12,798 nt of DNA from Sulfurospirillum sp. UBA6810 (GTDB taxonomy: Bacteria; Campylobacterota; Campylobacteria; Campylobacterales; Sulfurospirillaceae): the NCBI GenBank assembly GCA_002469305.1, contig DKEY01000149.1, positions 15,923-28,720 of the forward strand, given 5' to 3'. How positions within the stretch are numbered: position 1 is the stretch's first letter; each line of letters starts with the position of its first letter. This document shows, piece by piece, positions 1 to 6,320 of the stretch. The translations under genes were made by a program, and so were the position numbers. The notes under the pieces were generated by a model. The model was not told the DNA's origin, did no database searches, and saw only the letters and a list, made by a program, of their open reading frames with translations.

Positions 1-215
1 GGAGGCACGAAGTTACCTATATTTCTTAAAACAAACAAATCTCCAGGTGCAGAACTTGTTATAAGAGCTGGGTCAACCCTAGAATCGCTACAAGCGATAA
101 AGAGAACTTTTGGGCTTTGTCCATTTTGAACGAGGTCAATAAATTTATTTTCATATTTTTTAAACTTTTTATCTTTAAAAAGTTCATACCCATCTATCAA
201 ACTTGAAATTTCCAT
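1..215 (-). CDS. Beta-class carbonic anhydrase, partial (N-terminal 71 residues)
   Basis: The enzyme interconverts CO2 and bicarbonate using a zinc ion. Only the N-terminal 71 codons lie in the window; the gene runs off the left edge. The visible part contains the hallmark ACSDSRVDP (residues 41-49), which supplies the first zinc ligand Cys42 and the Asp44-Arg46 dyad, followed by the family motif FVLRNIGN (61-68). The His and second Cys zinc ligands would lie beyond the edge and cannot be checked. The ATG at 215 is preceded by a strong AGGGGGAA Shine-Dalgarno sequence, which fixes the start. There is no signal peptide, so a cytoplasmic enzyme is expected. It is transcribed divergently from the diguanylate cyclase gene. 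Its job could be bicarbonate supply for carboxylases in an autotroph, which is inference. Family assignment is secure. Confidence 0.93.
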   Translation of the reverse strand, partial: MEISSLIDGYELFKDKKFKKYENKFIDLVQNGQSPKVLFIACSDSRVDPALITSSAPGDLFVLRNIGNFVP

Positions 216-227
216 ACTTCCCCCTAG

Positions 228-251
228 AGATATAATTTTATAATTATATCT
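228..251 (-). promoter_or_regulatory. Promoter of carbonic anhydrase inside an inverted repeat
   Basis: On the minus strand a perfect TATAAT (-10 box) lies at 248-243, about 28 bases upstream of the carbonic anhydrase ATG and just upstream of its Shine-Dalgarno sequence. It sits in a 9-bp perfect inverted repeat (AGATATAAT at 228-236 and ATTATATCT at 243-251, spacer TTTATA). The repeat could be an operator, or simply the result of AT-rich promoter DNA. There is no convincing -35 box, as is usual in Campylobacterota. Confidence 0.45.
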
Positions 252-283
252 TTCATTTGTTAGAAGTTTAATAAAATAGCCGA

Positions 284-289
284 TATAAT
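284..289 (+). promoter_or_regulatory. -10 box of the diguanylate cyclase gene
   Basis: A perfect TATAAT lies 31 bases before the ATG at 321, with T-rich DNA upstream (ATTTGTTAGAAGTTT). This fits the Campylobacterota sigma-70 promoter style. The predicted leader is about 25 bases. The Shine-Dalgarno region before the gene is weak (AAGAAATAAG). Confidence 0.5.
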
Positions 290-320
290 AAATTCCAATT
301 AATCGAACAAAGAAATAAGT

Positions 321-2621
321 ATGAAAAAAACAACCATTTACTCTTTAGTATTAGCTTTATTTATAATTTTTCAACTTTTTATCATCTCTATATTTACCTC
401 TTCAAAAGAGAAAGATTTAGAAAATGTCATAGAAAATCAAAGAATAAATTTTATCAGCACTTACAATACAATTTTCAGTACTTACAGTTATCTGCCTCTC
501 ATCGTTTTTGAAGGACGAATCAACAACAAATATATCACTTCTTTACTTTCAAAAGCAAATGATACTGATGATATGGAGTATAAAGACCTTATCAGACAAG
601 AGATATATGAGCAACTCAAAGATGCTTACCATGTGACTCTTGGAACTTCAGGCTTTAAACAACTTCAATTTCACCTAAAAGATGGAGAGAGTTTTTTACG
701 CTTTTCAAATCCTAAAGAGTATGGAGACAACCTCACTAACCTTAGATATTCTATCAAGGAGATAACAAAATCTCACAAAGCGATAGAGGGTTTTGAGAGT
801 GGTAAATTCTTAAATGGGTACAGATATATCTATCCACTTTTTTATGAAGATGCTTATGTGGGAAGTGTTGAAATCGTCTTGGATATAGATACCTACTTAG
901 CACTTGCTTCAAAAGGCCTCAAGGGAGAACAAAGATTCATCATCAGACAAAATATGATATCAAAAAGCACGATAAAAGCTTCGCACAAAAAGTATATCCG
1001 TAGTTGTTTAAACTCAAACTATCTGTTTCAAAAAGATGCTGATTTACCGATGTTGGAACTTTTAAATAACCTACCTAAAGATAAAAAAGCCATCATCGGT
1101 GAAAAACTCAAATACGATAAAGATTTTAGTGTTCCTATCCAATTAGATGACCAAGCTTACATAACAAACTTTATGCCTATCTTTGATATGCAAAAAAATG
1201 TAAGTGGCTTTATCGTAGGTATTCAACAAGTTACTTTCATAGATACGATAAACAGCAATTTTATAAAAAATATCGGCTTTACTTTAGTCTCTTCAGTGCT
1301 CATCCTTTTAATTCTTTTTGGATATTTTAAAGAAAAAATGCTCTTAAAAGAGATAGTGAAGATAAACGAATCCCTAGAAGACAAAGTGGAAAAAAGAACA
1401 AAAGAGTTAAAACACAATGCAAAACTTTTAGAAACTATCTTAGAAACTATCCCTACTCCAATTTTTTATAAAAATCTTGATGGTAAGTATCTCTCATGTA
1501 ATGAAGAGTTTGCCAAACTTCTCAAGCTCGAAAAAAATCAAATCATTGGTTCATACGCTACAAAGTTATTTTCGAAAAACATCTCAGGTTTATTTGAAGA
1601 GATAGATAAAACTGTCTTACAAACACTTTCCAAACAAAAGATTGAAACAAATATAACTTTTGAAAACAATAGTGCTAAAAACTTTGAGATATACAAAAAC
1701 ATCATCATGAAAGATGCAAAACCTTTTGGTATCATCGGTCTTATGTATGATATAACGGAACTAAAAAGATACCAAAAGCAACTCCAAGATGATTATAATA
1801 TCATACAAAAGTACACTATCTACTCTAAGATGGATTTAGAGTTAAATATAACAGAAGTGAGCGATGGCTTTTGCAAAATACTAGGACGCACAAGAGAAGA
1901 GATCATAGGGAAAAGACATCATGTTGTGTTGGGTAAAAACATTGATGATACGATGTTAAATACTATCCGAGGAGTTATGGCAAAAGGGAAAGAGTGGGAA
2001 GGTGAGCTTTTAAATACTAAGAAAAATGGTCAAAAAGTTTGGACGAGAACAAAAATCACTCCAGAGTTTGATAAAAATCATGAAATCATCTCTTTTACAA
2101 CTTTTTCACAAGATATAAGTACAGAAAAAATCATACAAGAACATGCGTATAAAGACGAGTTAACAAAACTTTTCAACCGTAAAAAGTTCAATGAAGAGTT
2201 AGTCTCTTCGATTGTTATGTTTGAGAGATATAGAGATGACACTGCCTTGATACTCTTTGATATAGATAAATTTAAAGACATCAATGATATACATGGGCAC
2301 TTGGTTGGTGATAAAATCCTTGTAGATTTGGCAAATGTCGTAAGTTCTAACATCAGAGAGTGTGACATACTAGCAAGGTGGGGTGGTGAAGAGTTTGCCT
2401 TAATCCTACCAAAAACAGATATAGAAAAAGCACTCATCACTACAAAAAAGCTAAGACAAAAAATCATAGAACATGATTTTAATATCGGTCATAGTGTTAC
2501 ATGTAGCTTTGGGGTAACTGCTTTTAAAGAGGGAGATGATACTATCTCTCTTATAAAAAGAGTCGATGATATGCTCTATTGTGCTAAAAAAGAGGGTCGT
2601 GATAGGATTATATTTGATTAG
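321..2621 (+). CDS. Membrane-anchored diguanylate cyclase: Cache-like sensor, two PAS domains, GGDEF
   Basis: Predicted to make cyclic di-GMP from two GTP in response to an external and an internal signal. Domain order over 766 residues: membrane helix 6-27; periplasmic sensor about 30-310, resembling the double-Cache type (dCache_3-like) found in sensor kinases; membrane helix 316-336; charged coiled coil about 338-372; PAS about 372-485 ending in the typical DIT motif; second PAS about 495-605, also ending in DIS; GGDEF domain 610-766. The active site is GGEEF (688-692), with the metal-binding FDID segment at 646-649. The inhibitory I-site RECD (679-682) lies exactly five residues before GGEEF, so product feedback is expected. 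No EAL domain follows. The gene has its own promoter and overlaps the convergent flavoprotein gene by 14 bases. Ligand and output are unknown; the catalytic assignment is strong. Confidence 0.93.
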   Translation: MKKTTIYSLVLALFIIFQLFIISIFTSSKEKDLENVIENQRINFISTYNTIFSTYSYLPLIVFEGRINNKYITSLLSKANDTDDMEYKDLIRQEIYEQLKDAYHVTLGTSGFKQLQFHLKDGESFLRFSNPKEYGDNLTNLRYSIKEITKSHKAIEGFESGKFLNGYRYIYPLFYEDAYVGSVEIVLDIDTYLALASKGLKGEQRFIIRQNMISKSTIKASHKKYIRSCLNSNYLFQKDADLPMLELLNNLPKDKKAIIGEKLKYDKDFSVPIQLDDQAYITNFMPIFDMQKNVSGFIVGIQQVTFIDTINSNFIKNIGFTLVSSVLILLILFGYFKEKMLLKEIVKINESLEDKVEKRTKELKHNAKLLETILETIPTPIFYKNLDGKYLSCNEEFAKLLKLEKNQIIGSYATKLFSKNISGLFEEIDKTVLQTLSKQKIETNITFENNSAKNFEIYKNIIMKDAKPFGIIGLMYDITELKRYQKQLQDDYNIIQKYTIYSKMDLELNITEVSDGFCKILGRTREEIIGKRHHVVLGKNIDDTMLNTIRGVMAKGKEWEGELLNTKKNGQKVWTRTKITPEFDKNHEIISFTTFSQDISTEKIIQEHAYKDELTKLFNRKKFNEELVSSIVMFERYRDDTALILFDIDKFKDINDIHGHLVGDKILVDLANVVSSNIRECDILARWGGEEFALILPKTDIEKALITTKKLRQKIIEHDFNIGHSVTCSFGVTAFKEGDDTISLIKRVDDMLYCAKKEGRDRIIFD

Positions 2622-3744
2622 CGAGGCTATGTGCTGAAGCAAAGGCCCACTGAAAGTTATAGCCTCCAAGCTCACCAGTCACGTCTAAAACCTCTCCACA
2701 AAAGTAGAGTCCACGTTGCAGTTTGCTCTCACAACTGAGAGCTTCTATCTCATCGGTGCAAACGCCCCCTTTTGTTACTTCTGCTTTTGTAAAGCCAAAG
2801 TTTCCAGCTGGTGCAAACTCATAGTTTTTCAAACTTTTTAAAGCCTCTTTTTCTTTACATGTAAGCTTTGATATGGCTTTGTCTTCTATCCCTAGAGCAT
2901 TTAAAAATTCTTTGATAAATCTCTTTGGAAGTGGCAGTGCTGAGCTTATCTGTTTTTTCCCACCTTTTTCGATGAGCTGCAAGATATCTTGATTTGGTAA
3001 GAAATCAATCTCTATCTTCCCCTTATCCCAATACAAAGAGCCACTCAAAACAACAGGTCCACTGATGCCTTTATGTGTAAAAAGCAAATCTGATTCAAAC
3101 ACTCTGTCTTTGACTTTTAACTTTACGAAAAAACAGACTCCCGAAAGTTCTTTCATCCAAAACTGCTCTTTTTGAACAGTCAGCCCTACAAGAGCAGGTG
3201 CTGGAGTAGTTATGGTATGCCCAAAACTTTGAGCGATTTTATAACCTATATCTGAAGCCCCGATACTTGTATAGCTTATCCCCCCGCTTGCGACGATGAG
3301 TTTTTTTGCCTCTATTGTGCCTTTATCTGTATGGATAAAAAAGTGGTTTTTAAACTCTACATGTAAGACTTTATGCGATAAAAAAAAGTTACATTTTTTA
3401 GTGAGTCGCTCAAAAATTCCCACTAAATCACGAGCAGAGTTTTTACAAAAAAGTTGTCCGTATTTGCGTTGTTCAAGTTCCAAGTTAAAATCACTCACAA
3501 AAGAGAGCAAGTCACTTGGAGTAAAATTTGCAAGGATTGGTTTGATAAATGCTTCATCACCCAGATAGTTTTTTGCAGAAACATTTTTGTTTGTGATATT
3601 ACATTTTCCCCCACCACTTGCCAAGATTTTGAGTCCTATCTTGGCATTTGCATCTATGAGGGCTATCTCACCTGTTTTTATCAAAGCAGCGCTCATAAGA
3701 CCACTCGCCCCTGCTCCGATGATGGCTATATCAAAGATTTTCAC
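2608..3744 (-). CDS. HI0933/YhiN-family FAD-dependent oxidoreductase (possible rRNA dihydrouridine synthase, RdsA/BaiN-like)
   Basis: A flavoprotein of 378 residues, slightly shorter than the usual near-400. Visible family marks are the FAD-binding GAGASG (10-15), the SGGGKCNITN signature (43-52), ASGG (152-155), LFTHKGISGP (221-230), AEVTKGGV (321-328) and the C-terminal second FAD contact region with CGEVLDVTGELGG (349-361). Family members have been annotated as aminoacetone oxidase-like or BaiN; from memory, E. coli YhiN was reported to reduce a uridine of 23S rRNA (RdsA). Whether this protein does so is inference, supported mildly by the tRNA methyltransferase next to it. The start is GTG, overlapping the trmL stop as GTGA (3741-3744), so translation is probably coupled. 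Third gene of the purU-trmL operon. Its 3' end overlaps the convergent cyclase gene. Confidence 0.88.
   Translation of the reverse strand: MKIFDIAIIGAGASGLMSAALIKTGEIALIDANAKIGLKILASGGGKCNITNKNVSAKNYLGDEAFIKPILANFTPSDLLSFVSDFNLELEQRKYGQLFCKNSARDLVGIFERLTKKCNFFLSHKVLHVEFKNHFFIHTDKGTIEAKKLIVASGGISYTSIGASDIGYKIAQSFGHTITTPAPALVGLTVQKEQFWMKELSGVCFFVKLKVKDRVFESDLLFTHKGISGPVVLSGSLYWDKGKIEIDFLPNQDILQLIEKGGKKQISSALPLPKRFIKEFLNALGIEDKAISKLTCKEKEALKSLKNYEFAPAGNFGFTKAEVTKGGVCTDEIEALSCESKLQRGLYFCGEVLDVTGELGGYNFQWAFASAHSLANQI
2623..2666. repeat. 8-bp inverted repeat after the cyclase stop codon
   Basis: GAGGCTAT (2623-2630) and ATAGCCTC (2659-2666) are perfectly complementary and separated by 28 bases. 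The left arm begins two bases after the TAG of the diguanylate cyclase gene and lies wholly in the last codons of the opposite flavoprotein gene. No T-run follows on either strand, so it is not a standard terminator. It may be a chance product of the coding sequence. Confidence 0.3.
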
Positions 3745-4211
3745 TTTTGTTTAAAGTCACTAAAATTCTGGCGTATCGCATCGTAAAGTACAATGCCAAC
3801 AGCCATAGCTTGGTTTAGACTTCTGCCATTTTCTCCCATAGGGATGGTGATGGCATTTTCCCATTTTTTTTGCATAAGCTCCATCGGAAGCCCTGTGCTT
3901 TCTCCACCAAAAAACAGATAATCACCTGTTTTAAACGTATGTTCAAAGTAAGGCTTGTTTGTTTTTGTAGTTGCAAAGAAAAATCTATCTATATTTTTTT
4001 CATTTGCCTCTAAAAATGCATCTAAACTTTCCCAAACTGTAACATCAAGTAAATCCCAATAATCAAGTCCTGCACGTTTGACATTTTTATCGTTTATCTC
4101 AAAACAAGTGGGTTTTACTATATGAAGTTTAGAGTCTGTATTTACACACAATCTTCCGATAGCGCCAGTGTTTTGAGGGATTTGAGGGTGGACTAAAACT
4201 ATGTTAAACAT
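3741..4211 (-). CDS. trmL: tRNA (cytidine/uridine-34-2'-O-)-methyltransferase TrmL (SPOUT family)
   Basis: Transfers a methyl group from S-adenosylmethionine to the 2'-OH of the wobble nucleotide of leucine tRNAs in the E. coli counterpart. The 156 residues match the whole TrmL fold: N-terminal MFNIVLVHPQIPQNTG (1-16) with the family's IPxNTG motif, the knot segment YLFFGGESTGLP (98-109) and the SAM-binding IPMGENGRSLNQA (123-135), with Arg130 and Asn133 in the positions expected for SPOUT enzymes. I chose the ATG at 4211 rather than the in-frame TTG at 4217, because AGG lies seven bases before the ATG and the next residues match the family start. It begins eight bases after the purU stop and overlaps the following flavoprotein gene by four bases. 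Confidence 0.92.
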   Translation of the reverse strand: MFNIVLVHPQIPQNTGAIGRLCVNTDSKLHIVKPTCFEINDKNVKRAGLDYWDLLDVTVWESLDAFLEANEKNIDRFFFATTKTNKPYFEHTFKTGDYLFFGGESTGLPMELMQKKWENAITIPMGENGRSLNQAMAVGIVLYDAIRQNFSDFKQK

Positions 4212-4219
4212 CACCAAAC

Positions 4220-5053
4220 CTAAAATATAATAGTTTTATTGCCATGTACAAAAACTCTATCTTCCAAAGCCAGTTCTACTGCATTTGAGAGAACATTTTT
4301 TTCTACATTTTTTCCAGCTTTTTGCATATCTTTCCAAGAAAATTCATGGTCAACATTGATAACATCTTGAGAGATAATCGGACCTTCATCCAAGTTATCA
4401 TTTACAAAGTGAGCTGTTGCTCCGATGATTTTTACACCTCTGATAAAAGCTTGTTTATAAGGGTTTGCTCCAATGAAAGCTGGTAAAAATGAGTGGTGGA
4501 TATTTATCATCTTTTGTTCATAATGCTTTACAAAATCACTAGAGAGTATCCTCATATACTTTGCAAGGATGATATAATCCACATCATACTGTTTAAGTAC
4601 TGCTAAGACTTTCTCTTCATGTTCTGCACGGTTTAGATTTTCATGGCTTACACAGTGATAAGGGATATCAAACTTATCTACTAAAGGCTTCAGCTCATCG
4701 TAGTTAGAAACAACGGCAAGAATATTTGCATTTAACTCTTCACTATAATTTTTCAAAAGTAAATCACCCAAACAGTGAGACTCTTTTGTTACCATGATGA
4801 TGATGTTTTTCTTTGTTTTTTTAGCTAGTGAGATATTGACATCTTTTGGCATACACTCACGCAACTCTTTTTCAACTTTTTGTGCATTTACTTCACCACT
4901 GATGAGCGCTCTATAAAAGAACTTCCCTATCTCGGCATCTACGTATTCATCATTTTTTTCTATGTTCAAATCATTTTTATATAGAATATCTGAGATTTTA
5001 TAAATCAATCCCTTAGAATCCGAACAATCAATTTTCAATATATAACAACTCAT
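4220..5053 (-). CDS. purU: Formyltetrahydrofolate deformylase
   Basis: Hydrolyses 10-formyltetrahydrofolate to formate and tetrahydrofolate, balancing the one-carbon pool and feeding formate to PurT where that enzyme exists. The 277 residues show an N-terminal ACT-type regulatory domain (about 1-80) and a formyltransferase fold (about 83-277). The catalytic triad of the family is visible: Asn184 and His186 in INIHHSFLPAF, His215 in GATAHFV and Asp222 in LDEGP. The HHSFLPAF form of the motif separates PurU from phosphoribosylglycinamide formyltransferase (HPSLLP). The ATG at 5053 follows a good GGAGAA Shine-Dalgarno sequence. First gene of a three-gene minus-strand operon with trmL and the flavoprotein. 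In Campylobacter, as I recall, purU lies beside cca; here a potassium operon lies between them. Confidence 0.95.
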   Translation of the reverse strand: MSCYILKIDCSDSKGLIYKISDILYKNDLNIEKNDEYVDAEIGKFFYRALISGEVNAQKVEKELRECMPKDVNISLAKKTKKNIIIMVTKESHCLGDLLLKNYSEELNANILAVVSNYDELKPLVDKFDIPYHCVSHENLNRAEHEEKVLAVLKQYDVDYIILAKYMRILSSDFVKHYEQKMINIHHSFLPAFIGANPYKQAFIRGVKIIGATAHFVNDNLDEGPIISQDVINVDHEFSWKDMQKAGKNVEKNVLSNAVELALEDRVFVHGNKTIIF

Positions 5054-5077
5054 TATTTCTCCAAAATTAAAACGCTA

Positions 5078-5083
5078 ATTATA
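5078..5083 (-). promoter_or_regulatory. -10 box of the purU-trmL-flavoprotein operon
   Basis: On the minus strand TATAAT reads from 5083 to 5078, about 25 bases before the purU ATG, giving a leader of roughly 18 bases that includes the GGAGAA ribosome site. No clear -35 box is seen. Confidence 0.5.
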
Positions 5084-5170
5084 GCAAAACTTATCAGTAT
5101 GCGAATAATACATTGGCATGAAAACATTCTCCTTATAAAAATTTTGATATTTTTTTGATGTTATCCGTCC

Positions 5171-5176
5171 TATAAT
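5171..5176 (+). promoter_or_regulatory. -10 box of the potassium-uptake operon
   Basis: A perfect TATAAT on the plus strand, preceded by a T-rich stretch (TTTTTTTGATG around 5150-5160). The predicted start of transcription near 5183 would leave about 11 bases before the AAAGGAG ribosome site of the small ORF. It is divergent from the purU promoter about 90 bases away, so a shared regulator could bind between them. Confidence 0.55.
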
Positions 5177-5193
5177 ACCTTTTTGAGAACTAT

Positions 5194-5200
5194 AAAGGAG
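5194..5200 (+). promoter_or_regulatory. Strong ribosome-binding site serving a TTG start
   Basis: AAAGGAG lies five bases before TTG at 5206. It is the only good Shine-Dalgarno sequence at the head of the potassium operon; the kinase ATG at 5310 has none (the bases before it are AAAACTGACTTCT). This decides the start of the small ORF and implies that the kinase is translated by coupling. Confidence 0.6.
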
Positions 5201-5205
5201 TTGGG

Positions 5206-5304
5206 TTGAACCATTTTATACAACTATCTATAGAAAATAGTGTCTTAATGATACTTGTTTTGGCTATACTTTTTAAAATTTTACAAACAACTTTTAAAAA
5301 CTGA
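5206..5304 (+). CDS. Unrecognised 32-residue single-helix membrane peptide heading the potassium operon
   Basis: I do not recognise this protein. It starts with TTG behind a strong AAAGGAG site and ends at TGA, five bases before the histidine kinase ATG. The predicted peptide is polar at the N-terminus (MNHFIQLSIENS, 1-12), then has a hydrophobic segment VLMILVLAILFKIL (13-26) long enough to be a short membrane helix, then a basic tail QTTFKN. Size and composition recall KdpF, the small stabilising subunit of the Kdp ATPase, but there is no sequence identity I can point to and no kdpABC nearby. It may be a small membrane partner of the kinase or TrkH, or a leader ORF that sets kinase translation. 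The evidence for translation is the ribosome site, its position, and the missing site of the next gene. Confidence 0.5.
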   Translation: MNHFIQLSIENSVLMILVLAILFKILQTTFKN

Positions 5305-5309
5305 CTTCT

Positions 5310-6320
5310 ATGTTTAAAAAATATCAATTCTATGTTGTTATCTCTCTTGTTTTATTTGCCGTGACACTCATCAGTCATATCTTTCGTAATGAATTAGAGA
5401 TAATTAACATCGCACTTATTCATCTCTTGCCTGTTATTATCGTAGCTCTTAGGGGCAATTTCATTTTAACCGCAATAGTCACCTCTATCACAGTAATTCT
5501 TTTTGACCTTTTGTATATTCCTCCTTTGTACAATTTTGGAGTACATGATATATTTTACATTTGGAGTTTTATTATTTTTATCTTAGTAGGATACATTATA
5601 ACTTTGCAAGCAAAAAAAATACACTCCAACCAAATCAAAGAAGTACTTTTAAATGCTCTATCTCATGATTTAAAAACCCCTATCTCCTCAATCATAGGGA
5701 ACACTACATTTTTGCTTGATAAAAAAGATGTTGCCTATGAAGAAAATCTTTTGGAGATAAAAAAATCAAGCGAAAAAATTAACCGACTTATAGCCAATCT
5801 TTTAGACAGTGCAAGATTGCAAGGAGATTTTGTAAAACTAAACTTCAATTGGTGTGATTTGGAAGATACTTTGGGTGTAGCACTACAAGAGTTTGATGAA
5901 AAAAGTTTAGAAAAAATAGAGATAAAGATAGAAGAAAACATTCCTCTTTATTGGGGAGATTCTGCACTCATAGTAAGACTTTTTGTAAATCTTTTAGACA
6001 ATGCTTTAAAATATGCCGATGATAAGGCTAGTATAAAAATTCATATGTATGCTCAAGATGACAAAAGCATCTATATCAAGTTTTTTAACCAAAGTAAAAT
6101 AGGAAGCGAGGAAGATATAAAAAATATCTTTGACAAGTTTTACAGGCTTGATAATGCTGCTGATATCTCAGGAAGTGGCATAGGTCTTTCTATATGTAAA
6201 AATATTGTTGATTTGCACCAGAGCTCGATAAAAGTTACCAAAGAAGAGGATGGTCTTTACTTTGTTATACAGCTACAAATTTTAAAACAAGCACATAAAA
6301 TTAAAGAAGAATTACAATGA
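5310..6320 (+). CDS. KdpD-like sensor histidine kinase, shortened (DUF4118 membrane domain plus kinase core)
   Basis: Probable membrane sensor of potassium or osmotic state that phosphorylates the next gene's product. The 336 residues compare with nearly 900 in E. coli KdpD: the N-terminal ATP-binding KdpD domain, the universal-stress domain and the GAF domain are all absent. Four hydrophobic helices (about 5-23, 31-47, 49-70, 82-100) form a DUF4118-type membrane domain, with the LFDLLYIPP segment (64-72) recalling KdpD. The kinase core has the H-box ALSHDLKTPISS with His119, the N-box LLDNALKYA (Asn231), IFDKFYRLD (273-281) and an intact G2 box GSGIGLS (288-294). The G1 box is degenerate: NQSKIGS (260-266) stands where DxGxG is expected. 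No Shine-Dalgarno sequence is visible, so translation probably depends on the small ORF ending five bases upstream. It overlaps the regulator gene as ATGA. Confidence 0.88.
   Translation: MFKKYQFYVVISLVLFAVTLISHIFRNELEIINIALIHLLPVIIVALRGNFILTAIVTSITVILFDLLYIPPLYNFGVHDIFYIWSFIIFILVGYIITLQAKKIHSNQIKEVLLNALSHDLKTPISSIIGNTTFLLDKKDVAYEENLLEIKKSSEKINRLIANLLDSARLQGDFVKLNFNWCDLEDTLGVALQEFDEKSLEKIEIKIEENIPLYWGDSALIVRLFVNLLDNALKYADDKASIKIHMYAQDDKSIYIKFFNQSKIGSEEDIKNIFDKFYRLDNAADISGSGIGLSICKNIVDLHQSSIKVTKEEDGLYFVIQLQILKQAHKIKEELQ

Noticed and set aside
2078..2467. Antisense open frame of 129 codons inside the diguanylate cyclase gene
   Set aside because: It is the mirror of the strongly conserved GGDEF coding frame, is Ser/Phe/Leu-rich without recognisable domains, and has no ribosome site. 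The same holds for the open frames opposite purU, the flavoprotein, trkA, trkH and leuB.
4212..4217. TTG/GTG codons upstream as the trmL start
   Set aside because: The ATG at 4211 has an AGG at proper spacing and matches the family N-terminus; the upstream codons lie too close to that ribosome site.
5144..5149. TTGATA as -35 box of the potassium operon
   Set aside because: The spacer to the -10 box at 5171 would be 21 bases, too long for a normal sigma-70 promoter.
5054..5205. Riboswitch or c-di-AMP-type RNA leader before the potassium operon
   Set aside because: The predicted leader from about 5183 is only some 20 bases long, too short for a structured sensor. The rest of the gap is promoter DNA for two divergent operons.
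5206..5304. Small ORF as kdpF
   Set aside because: Length and membrane character are similar, but no KdpF sequence motif is seen and kdpA, kdpB and kdpC are absent, so the name is not supported.
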